From DATKCN01 sp035513175 (GTDB lineage: Bacteria > Chloroflexota > Chloroflexia > Thermomicrobiales > CFX8): a stretch of 7,756 bases of DNA. This document shows, piece by piece, positions 1 to 5,818 of the stretch. The translations under genes were made by a program, and so were the position numbers. Below the pieces are notes generated by a model that saw only the letters and a list, made by a program, of their open reading frames with translations, had not been told where the DNA came from and ran no database searches. Numbering within the stretch: position 1 is the stretch's first letter; every line of letters starts with the position of its first letter. Location of the stretch: NCBI GenBank assembly GCA_035513175.1, contig DATKCN010000368.1, positions 1-7,756 of the forward strand, given 5' to 3'.

Positions 1-711
1 CTTCACGCGCAAGCCGCTGGCTTCGAGGGCGCGGGTGAGGGTTGAGACGTCGAACACCGTCAGGTGGCGGGGCGCGTCGTAACCAATCCACCACGTCTTC
101 AGCAGCCGGGCTTCCAGCGATTCCACATTCGGCAGCCAGAGGATGACAGCCCCGCCCGGGGCCAGCACGCGCCTGACCTCCCGCAGCGTTGCGCCGGGAT
201 CGGGCACGTGCTCAAGCGTGTGCGAGAGCACGACGGTGTCGAAGCTCTCGTCAGAGAAACCCGCCTCCTCGATCGTGGCGTGGTGGATCGTGAGTCCCCG
301 CGAGCGCGCCACGGCTACCGCCGCGGCGACCGGCTCCACGCCAACGACCCGCTCGTTCCCCGCGTCCCGGATCGCCAGCAGTAGGTCGCCGGTCGCGCAG
401 CCGATGTCCAGCACGCGTTTCGGCGTGGCAAAGTGCGCCGACAGCCGCCGGACCGACCAGCGCTCCAGCAATCCCTTGGCGCGGCCGGAGAGACCGGGGC
501 GGGTGTGCGGCGCGTAGAACGCCGTGTACGCCTCGCGCAGCGTCCGCGCGTCCGGCGGCGGGTGCAGCCGCAGCAGCCCGCAGTCCCGGCAACGCGCGAG
601 GGGGAACGGCGCCCGCTCCTCCGGCGGCGCGAAGCGATCGACCAGCGTCAGCGCCGGGTCCGCCTCGTGCCCGCCACAGACCGGGCAGAGAAAGGACGGG
701 GTGGCCAGCAT
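1..711 (-). CDS. Zinc-ribbon class I SAM-dependent methyltransferase (3' end cut off by window)
   Basis: The reading frame is open from 711 to the left edge, 237 codons with no stop, so the C-terminus is missing. The N-terminus carries two CxxC pairs (Cys9/Cys12 and Cys41/Cys44), a likely structural zinc ribbon. A Rossmann methyltransferase domain follows. Motif I is VLDIGCATGDLL (100-111), the acidic residue after strand 2 is Glu126 in GVEP, FDTVVLSHTLEHVPDP is at 157-172, and LAPGGAVI is at 183-190. The stretch WWIGYDAPRHLTVF (207-220) is typical of the Methyltransf_23 type. These features predict transfer of a methyl group from SAM to a small molecule, sugar or lipid-linked glycan; the substrate cannot be read from the sequence. 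ATG 711 is chosen because the zinc ribbon begins just after it. In-frame GTGs at 714, 726 and 759 are alternatives, and the Shine-Dalgarno is weak (GGGGCG). It lies downstream of a glycosyltransferase on the same strand, but a strong hairpin intervenes, so it may have its own promoter. Confidence 0.92.
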   Translation of the reverse strand, partial: MLATPSFLCPVCGGHEADPALTLVDRFAPPEERAPFPLARCRDCGLLRLHPPPDARTLREAYTAFYAPHTRPGLSGRAKGLLERWSVRRLSAHFATPKRVLDIGCATGDLLLAIRDAGNERVVGVEPVAAAVAVARSRGLTIHHATIEEAGFSDESFDTVVLSHTLEHVPDPGATLREVRRVLAPGGAVILWLPNVESLEARLLKTWWIGYDAPRHLTVFDVSTLTRALEASGLRVK

Positions 712-730
712 CACGCCGCGCCCCACGTAG

Positions 731-749
731 GGGCGAATCGCATTCGCCC
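731..749. repeat. Short REP-like palindrome, 8-bp stem with 3-base loop
   Basis: GGGCGAAT (731-738) and ATTCGCCC (742-749) are exact inverted copies separated by CGC. The element sits 20 bases upstream of the methyltransferase ATG. It is flanked by a second small inverted pair, CCCC (721-724) and GGGG (730-733), that could pair instead. There is no T-tract, so it is a poor terminator. It could be a dispersed REP-type repeat, a protein-binding site or a leader hairpin near the start codon. The symmetry is seen directly; the role is unknown. Confidence 0.6.
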
Positions 750-846
750 GCGGAGACACCCACAGCCACGGACCGGTGACAGGGCGGTCAACACATCGCG
801 GCGGGGGCGATGACGCGATTGCGTCTCAACAACGTGAGGGTTACGG

Positions 847-888
847 CAAAGACCGCCAATTGGCGGTGTTAGGAGTTGGCGGTCTTTG
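847..888 (-). terminator. Probable (possibly bidirectional) rho-independent terminator, 13-bp stem
   Basis: CAAAGACCGCCAA (847-859) and TTGGCGGTCTTTG (876-888) form a perfect 13-bp inverted repeat around a 16-base loop. On both strands the 3' arm ends in TCTTTG, so A/U pairs at the stem base stand in for a separate U-tract, as in bidirectional terminators. It lies about 100 bases after the stop of the glycosyltransferase gene, where the minus-strand operon would be expected to end. The first part of the loop repeats the 3' arm (TTGGCGGT at 860-867 and 876-883). As a result, 852-867 is itself a perfect 16-base palindrome and a smaller alternative hairpin is possible. A two-site operator or dispersed repeat is the main alternative reading. 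Confidence 0.6.
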
Positions 889-985
889 AGCCAACACACA
901 ACTGTTGCATCTACTCCACCAGAAGACGGATTCATCGTGGGCAACGACAGGAGCGCGCGGTCTGCCATGGTGGCACTACTGCGCA

Positions 986-2053
986 TCACGCATCACGTTG
1001 CTGGGGCGGCTCGTTGCGCAGGACGCGGCGGATCGAGTAGTCCTCCTGCCGCCCGCCGGGGACACGCGCCGCCGTGCGGGCGTGGTGCGCGATCATCTCG
1101 CCCAGCAGCCCGAAGACGAAGAACTGCGTGCCGACGATGATGAGCAGCACGCCCAGCGTCAGCAGCGGCCGGTGTCCAATCGGCTCCCCCAGCGCCAGCT
1201 TGATGAAGGCCAGATAGGCGCTGACGCCGAAGCCCAGCCCGAACGCGACCGCGCCCAGCAGCCCGAACAGGTGCAGCGGGCGGCGGGTGTACTGCGTCAG
1301 GAACAGCACCGTCAGCAGGTCGAAGAAGCCCCGGACGAAGCGGGCCGGGCCGAACTTCGAGCGCCCGAAGCGCCGCGCCCGATGCGGCACCCGGACCTCC
1401 GCCACCCGAAAGCCCCGGAAATGCGCCAGCACGGGAATGTAGCGGTGCAGCTCGCCGTACAGCGGGACTTCGTCCAGCACGTCGCGGCGGTAGGCCTTGA
1501 AGCCACAGTTGAAGTCATGCAGCGGCACGCCGGAGACGACGCGCACGACGCGGTTGAACAGCGCCGAAGGCAACGTCTTCGTCAGCGGGTCCTGCCGGTC
1601 CGCCTTCCAGCCGGAGACGAGGTCGGCCTCGTCGCGCTGCAACGGCGCCAGCAGGGTCGGAATTTCGGCCGGGATATCCTGCAAGTCGGCGTCGAGCGTT
1701 ACGACGAGCTCCCCACGGGCCGCCGCGAACCCGGCCGCCAGGGCAGCCGACTTGCCGAAGTTGCGCCGGAACTGGATCACCTGAGCGCGCTCGCCGGCCT
1801 CGAACTGTGCCGCCAGCGCGGACGCGGAGCCATCGGTCGAGCCGTCATCAACAAAGATCAGCTCGTAGCCGCCAGCATAGGCGTCGAGCGCCGCGCGCAG
1901 CTCCCGGCACAGTTGCGGCAGGCTCTCGACTTCATTTAAGAACGGGACGACGACGCTGAGCGCCGGCAGCGTGGCGCCGGGCTCCGTCACCGACGGTTCG
2001 GCGCGCGGCGCCTCATCGACAATGGTCGCGCCCTGCTGTTGCCACGCGTTCAC
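986..2053 (-). CDS. GtrB/CsbB/DPM1-like family 2 glycosyltransferase (polyprenyl-phosphate sugar synthase)
   Basis: The 355-residue protein starts with GTG at 2053, overlapping the stop of the upstream gene by four bases (GTGA). An AGAGG lies about 11 bases upstream. The GT-A domain shows LSVVVPFLNE (32-41), the nucleotide-binding DDGSTD (69-74), FRRNFGKSAAL (95-105) and the metal-binding DADLQD (121-126). The conserved ELHRYIPVLAHFRG (201-214) and the basic RRFGRSKFG (227-235) mark the dolichyl/undecaprenyl-phosphate sugar synthase group. Two membrane helices follow (about 262-284 and 298-320), as in GtrB and CsbB, with a short basic C-terminal tail. The family moves a sugar from UDP- or GDP-sugar to polyprenyl phosphate on the cytoplasmic face of the membrane. 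The overlap with a YfhO-family gene suggests a synthase-transferase pair. The sugar cannot be told from sequence. A longer upstream start in this frame would run far into the YfhO gene and has no family support. Confidence 0.95.
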   Translation of the reverse strand: MNAWQQQGATIVDEAPRAEPSVTEPGATLPALSVVVPFLNEVESLPQLCRELRAALDAYAGGYELIFVDDGSTDGSASALAAQFEAGERAQVIQFRRNFGKSAALAAGFAAARGELVVTLDADLQDIPAEIPTLLAPLQRDEADLVSGWKADRQDPLTKTLPSALFNRVVRVVSGVPLHDFNCGFKAYRRDVLDEVPLYGELHRYIPVLAHFRGFRVAEVRVPHRARRFGRSKFGPARFVRGFFDLLTVLFLTQYTRRPLHLFGLLGAVAFGLGFGVSAYLAFIKLALGEPIGHRPLLTLGVLLIIVGTQFFVFGLLGEMIAHHARTAARVPGGRQEDYSIRRVLRNEPPQQRDA

Positions 2054-4434
2054 GCTACCGCCCGCCTCTCGCCGCCGTCGTCCGACGATACCCCATCCCG
2101 GCGGGCGCGCCAATGGGGACGCAGCGTCAACGCCAGCGCCGCCAGCCAGACCAGCGCCGCGAGCGCCCCGAGCGCGAGCCACAACGCCCAGCTCTCCGGC
2201 CGGAACGACAGCTCGACGGTGGAGACGTTGGGCGGCAGGTAGACGACCTGCAACACCCCGTCGTACTGGCCGACGCCGAGCTCCTGGCCGTCCGCGCGCG
2301 CCGTCCAGCCGGGATGCCAGGTCTGCGACACGACGACGAGGCTCGGCGACGGGCTGGTCGGGACCAGCAGCGTGAGGCTGTCCGGCCCATGCTCGATCAC
2401 GTTCACCGGCGCGCCGCTGCCCGCGATCCAGGCGCGCGGCTGCCAGTCCGCAAGCTCCCACACCGTCAGCGATTCGGTCCGCAGCGCCTCACTGACGCCG
2501 GGCGCCGGGGGCTGGGAGCCGGCGGCGGAGACGATGTAGCGCACGTTCAGCGCCCGGTAGGCGTCGGAGCCGCGATCGAGCACCGCGTGGCTCCGGTAGT
2601 CGTCATAGGCCTTGATCGCCAGCGGGTCGTACAACCCGCCGATGTCATCGATGCCGGCCAGCAGCGGCAGGTTCGGCTGCCACGGCCCGCTGACCGCCTC
2701 GATGCGGAACGGGCCGTCCAGCGCGCGCCGCTCACGCAGGAAGGTCACCACCTCGAGCTGCCCGTAGCCGGCCAGGATCGGCTGCGTCGTCGGATTGAAC
2801 GGGGCCGTCGCGTGGAACAAGGACAGCACGACGGCGGAAACCACGAGCACGGCCAGCGCCCCGCCCCGCAGCGTCGTGCGCCAGGCGATCAGCGCGAGCG
2901 CCAGCCCCAGCGCGAGCCACAGCGCCAGCATGACGGCGTTGTCCAGCGCGATCACCGGGCGGTTGCTGGGAGCGTCGATGCCGATCACGTTCGAGGCGAA
3001 CAGCGGGATGACGAAGCCCACGACGACCAGCAACGCCCCGGCCAGCCCGAGCGCGCCCCACTTCAGCGCCGCCTGATTGCGCGCGAAGCCGGACCGCTGG
3101 CGGCACAGCAGGCCATCCAGCCCCCAGGCCGCCAGCAGCGCCACTGCCAGGTCGAAGAACATGAAGGCCCGCCCCGCCCCGCGCATGCGGTCGAAGCCGG
3201 GCGCGAAGGCGTAGGTCCAGCCGTGCAGCGGCGTGTACGGCCCGAGCAGGAAGAGCAGCGACACGAGCGCGGCCAGCAGCCAGAAGAGGCGCGTCCTGCC
3301 CGGCCGGATGACCAGCCCGTAGGCGGCCAGCGCCAGCGCCAGCACGCCAGTGTAGCCCCACATCTCCGTGTTCGAGAACGGGCCCCAGTAGTCGGTCGGG
3401 TTCGAGCCGTAGATGGTCGGCAGGATCAGGTGCAGCAGCGCCGTCGGCTGCACGGAGAATTCAGCGGCCGTCTCGTAGCCCAGCCCGGCCCGCACCGTGT
3501 GCCCGGTCATCGCCAGCGCCGGACCCAGCGCGGGCGCGGCCAGACCGGCGCCGATCAGCGCCATGAACGCCAGCCGCGTAACGTGCGGGCGCGCCCGGTC
3601 TCGCTCCACTTGCCAGTCGACGGCGCGGGCCGCCGCCGTCCAGCTCGCCGGATAGGCATAGTCCGTCGCCCGCCACAGCTCGAAAAGACCGATGGCGAGG
3701 GCGGCGGCCAGGGTCAGCAGCAGCATCGGCTGGTGCCCGCCCAGGATGGCCAGCGCCAGCGCCGGCGCGCCCAGCAGCGCGATCGACCACGACGAATAGC
3801 GCACCGTGCCGATGACGGCGGCGAACACGAACGGCGCCCAGCTGGCCGTCACCAGCATCGGGTAGTGGCCCAGGTGCGCGACGAGGAATCCCGAGTAGGC
3901 GTAGACGATCCCGGCCAGCACGGCCCCTGCCCGCGAGATGGAGAGCGCCCGCGCCAGCCAGTACGCGCCGTAGCTGGCCAGCAGGAAGTGCCCGATCGCC
4001 AGCAGCTCCAGCGTGGCGTACTCGAACGGGCGGGCGACGAGGTAGGCCAGCAGGTTCGGCGGGTAGAGCGCGCCGGTCTGGAAGTTGGCCAGATGCGGCG
4101 CGCCGGAGAACAGATGCGGGTTCCAGAAGGGGAAACGGCCCGTCTGAAGCTCCCCGGCGGCGAAGGCGTGCATCGGGTAGAAGAACGACGCCAGGTCGCC
4201 CCCGCCACGAGGCACGAGCGCGCCGGTGCGGTACGGCTGCCAGAAGAAGAGCAGGTGCGCCAGCGACAGCGCTGCCAGCGCGCCAAGCTCCGGCAGCAGC
4301 CAGGGCGCGCGCTCACGCGGCCCGAAACGGTGAAGCAGGAAGGCCGCGATGGCGAACGCGAGAACGATCAGGAGCATGCCGAGCGGCGGGATGAGCGGTC
4401 CCGAGCGGGCCAGCTGCTGCAGGTCCGGTGTCAT
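2050..4434 (-). CDS. YfhO-family polytopic membrane protein, likely GT-C lipid-linked-sugar transferase
   Basis: The 794-residue protein is close to the usual YfhO length. A first helix spans about 15-35 and a second about 47-66. The family signature follows, in what should be the first outside loop: GGGD with Asp80, FFYPMHAFAAGELQTG (84-99), WNP (104-106), G111/P113 and YPPNLLAYL. Asp80 is the candidate catalytic or metal-binding residue by analogy with GT-C enzymes. The centre has roughly ten more hydrophobic segments. Next comes a large soluble region holding the family-typical WHPGW (706-710) and ADGQ, then one last helix (about 749-770) and a charged tail. In Bacillus, Listeria and Staphylococcus, YfhO-type proteins use the C55-P-sugar made by a CsbB-type GT2 enzyme to decorate lipoteichoic acid. 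The partner gene overlaps here, but the acceptor in this organism is unknown. ATG 4434 lies 12 bases after the ychF stop, with a weak GGCGG Shine-Dalgarno. Confidence 0.92.
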   Translation of the reverse strand: MTPDLQQLARSGPLIPPLGMLLIVLAFAIAAFLLHRFGPRERAPWLLPELGALAALSLAHLLFFWQPYRTGALVPRGGGDLASFFYPMHAFAAGELQTGRFPFWNPHLFSGAPHLANFQTGALYPPNLLAYLVARPFEYATLELLAIGHFLLASYGAYWLARALSISRAGAVLAGIVYAYSGFLVAHLGHYPMLVTASWAPFVFAAVIGTVRYSSWSIALLGAPALALAILGGHQPMLLLTLAAALAIGLFELWRATDYAYPASWTAAARAVDWQVERDRARPHVTRLAFMALIGAGLAAPALGPALAMTGHTVRAGLGYETAAEFSVQPTALLHLILPTIYGSNPTDYWGPFSNTEMWGYTGVLALALAAYGLVIRPGRTRLFWLLAALVSLLFLLGPYTPLHGWTYAFAPGFDRMRGAGRAFMFFDLAVALLAAWGLDGLLCRQRSGFARNQAALKWGALGLAGALLVVVGFVIPLFASNVIGIDAPSNRPVIALDNAVMLALWLALGLALALIAWRTTLRGGALAVLVVSAVVLSLFHATAPFNPTTQPILAGYGQLEVVTFLRERRALDGPFRIEAVSGPWQPNLPLLAGIDDIGGLYDPLAIKAYDDYRSHAVLDRGSDAYRALNVRYIVSAAGSQPPAPGVSEALRTESLTVWELADWQPRAWIAGSGAPVNVIEHGPDSLTLLVPTSPSPSLVVVSQTWHPGWTARADGQELGVGQYDGVLQVVYLPPNVSTVELSFRPESWALWLALGALAALVWLAALALTLRPHWRARRDGVSSDDGGERRAVA

Positions 4435-4446
4435 CTCGGCGCCGCC

Positions 4447-5553
4447 CTACACGTTGAACAGGAAGTGGGCGATGTCGCCGTCCTGGATCACGTAGGTCTT
4501 GCCCTCCAGCCGCAGCTTGCCCGCCTTGCGCGCCTCGGCCATGCTGCCGGTCGCGATCATGTCGTCGTAGGCCACGATCTCGCCCCGGATGAAGCCGCGC
4601 GCGATGTCGGAGTGAATCTCCCCCGCCGCCTCGAGCGCGGTCGCGCCGTTTCGAATTGTCCAGGCGCGGTTCTCGTCCGGCCCGACGGTGAAGAAGGAGA
4701 TCAGCCCCAGCAACCGGTAGGACAGCCGGATCATGCGGTCCAGGCTCGACTCGCTGATGCCCAGGTCGGCCATGAACATTTCGGCGTCCCCGGCGTCGAG
4801 CTGGGCGATCTCCATCTCGATCTTGCCAGCCAGCGCGTCGATCTCGACGCCGGGGCGACTGAAGCGCTTCCGCGCCTCGGCGACGAGCGCCGCCGCCGGT
4901 TCGCCAAGCTGCTCCTCGCCGACGTTCAGCAGCGCCAGCGCCGGCTTCTGAGTCAGGAAGCCGAAGCCGCGCAGCAGCTTGTCCTCTTCCTCGTCCAGCT
5001 CGACCTCACGAATCGGCAGGCCCGCCTCCAGCGCGTCCTTGCAGCGCCGCAGGGCGGCCGCCTCGCGCTCATGCTGCTCGCGCTCCGTGCCGCGCGTCTT
5101 CTGGATGGTCGTCTCGATGCGCGCTAAGCGCTTCTCGATCATGCCCAGGTCGGAGAAGGTGAACTCCAGGAACAGCGTCTCCAGGTCGCGCAACGGGTCG
5201 ACGCTCTCTTCCGGGTGCGGCACGTTCTCATCCACGAAGGCGCGCGCGACCAGCACGAGGGCATTGGCCTGGGCCAGGTGGCCCAGCAGCTGCCCGCCCA
5301 TGCCCGTCTCGGCCAACCCCCTGGCGACCCCGGCCACGTCGAGGTACTGCACGTCGGCGGGCACGACCCGCCTGGGGTTGAACAGCGGGGTCAGCGGGTC
5401 GAGCCGGGGATCTGGCACCTTCACCGTCGCCAGGTTCGGCTCCCCCTCGGCCGACGAGTACGACCCGGTCTCCGCCTGCGAGCGGGTGAGGGCATTGAAG
5501 ACGGTCGTCTTCCCGCTCTGTGGCAATCCAACGATGACCAGACGCAACGACAT
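4447..5553 (-). CDS. ychF: YchF/OLA1-family nucleotide-binding protein, divergent G domain
   Basis: The 368-residue protein matches YchF in length and layout. It has a P-loop GLPQSGKTT (9-17), PDPRLD (47-52), DVAG (72-75), an alpha-helical coiled insert (about 120-185), LLNVGEE in the base-recognition position (208-214), and a C-terminal TGS/DUF933 domain (about 284-368) ending in DGDIAHFLFNV. The TGS domain is very well conserved (RAWTIRNG, GEIHSDIARGFIRGE, AGKLRLEGK). The G domain is not: the usual GLPNVGKST is altered, the switch I PFCTIEPN is replaced by YSSAEGEPN, and the GEGLGN stretch after switch II is shortened to ETGMGGQ. Its only cysteine is Cys171. YchF proteins bind ATP in preference to GTP, associate with ribosomes and affect stress and translation responses; whether this divergent form does so is inference. 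ATG 5553 has a clear GGAGGT ribosome-binding site. It is the first gene of the apparent minus-strand operon. Confidence 0.95.
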   Translation of the reverse strand: MSLRLVIVGLPQSGKTTVFNALTRSQAETGSYSSAEGEPNLATVKVPDPRLDPLTPLFNPRRVVPADVQYLDVAGVARGLAETGMGGQLLGHLAQANALVLVARAFVDENVPHPEESVDPLRDLETLFLEFTFSDLGMIEKRLARIETTIQKTRGTEREQHEREAAALRRCKDALEAGLPIREVELDEEEDKLLRGFGFLTQKPALALLNVGEEQLGEPAAALVAEARKRFSRPGVEIDALAGKIEMEIAQLDAGDAEMFMADLGISESSLDRMIRLSYRLLGLISFFTVGPDENRAWTIRNGATALEAAGEIHSDIARGFIRGEIVAYDDMIATGSMAEARKAGKLRLEGKTYVIQDGDIAHFLFNV

Positions 5554-5818
5554 CTCGCGCTCGACCTCCGTGACAAAGCGTAGGAAATTTCCGCGACAGC
5601 GCGCGGCAGGCCAACGTCTGTTGTATCACACGGCGCCGGCTTTCCCGCTTCATCCACCGGGCTGAGCCGCCGCCCGACAGATTCCGGCTACCAATCCGAC
5701 GACGGGTGGTCCAGCCGGGCGCATGCGACGCCCCCGCGGGATGGTCGACTGTCTGCCATGCACGCTGTACCGTGGTGGCGGCACAGCCGGTTCCGCCTGG
5801 CACAATCGTGACCGGCAC
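5554..5818. other. Divergent intergenic region between ychF and the GT-C gene
   Basis: These 265 bases must hold the promoters of both divergent genes. On the minus strand TGTGATACA (around 5622-5630) resembles an extended -10 box about 70 bases before ychF, but no good -35 box is at the right distance. On the plus strand no convincing sigma-70 pair is seen; TGGCACAAT (5798-5806) is too close to ATG 5819 unless translation starts later. A small CCGCG/CGCGG inverted pair lies at 5591-5606. No RNA gene or small coding frame is supported. Confidence 0.45.
5564..5569 (-). promoter_or_regulatory. Strong ribosome-binding site of ychF
   Basis: On the minus strand GGAGGT lies 10 bases before ATG 5553. 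It is the best Shine-Dalgarno match in the window and fixes the ychF start. The downstream genes of the cluster have much weaker sites, which fits translational coupling. Confidence 0.8.

Larger units (their letters stand above)
712..985. other. Intergenic spacer between glycosyltransferase and methyltransferase genes
   Basis: This 274-base spacer is visibly less GC-biased than the flanking genes. It contains the 13-bp inverted repeat at 847-888, the palindrome at 731-749 and a weaker inverted pair, GACGC/GCGTC, at 812-825. I found no convincing sigma-70 promoter for the methyltransferase on the minus strand. A 92-codon open frame crosses it (989-711, minus), but its codon use and protein composition do not look coding. 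Confidence 0.6.

Noticed and set aside
251..769. A 172-codon minus-strand frame over the methyltransferase gene
   Set aside because: It is an Ala/Arg/Gly-rich shifted frame of the methyltransferase, whose motifs are all in the other frame. The true gene runs off the window.
711..989. A 92-codon minus-strand frame whose GTG overlaps the glycosyltransferase stop and whose TGA overlaps the methyltransferase ATG
   Set aside because: The neat junctions look like translational coupling. However, codon use lacks the strong G/C third-position bias of the neighbours, the composition is odd, no family is recognised, and the frame crosses the 13-bp hairpin and the palindrome. Conservation in relatives would reopen it.
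983..996. Tandem GCATCAC GCATCAC at the glycosyltransferase stop codon
   Set aside because: Only two seven-base units, mostly within the coding end; nothing suggests a functional repeat.
2113..5127. A 1004-codon open frame on the plus strand, antisense to the YfhO and ychF genes
   Set aside because: The predicted protein is dominated by Arg, Gln, Gly and Ala with no recognisable domain. It is the mirror of strongly G/C-ending codons in two well-supported minus-strand genes.
5591..5606. CCGCG/CGCGG inverted pair upstream of ychF
   Set aside because: A five-base stem of only G and C is expected by chance in DNA of this composition.
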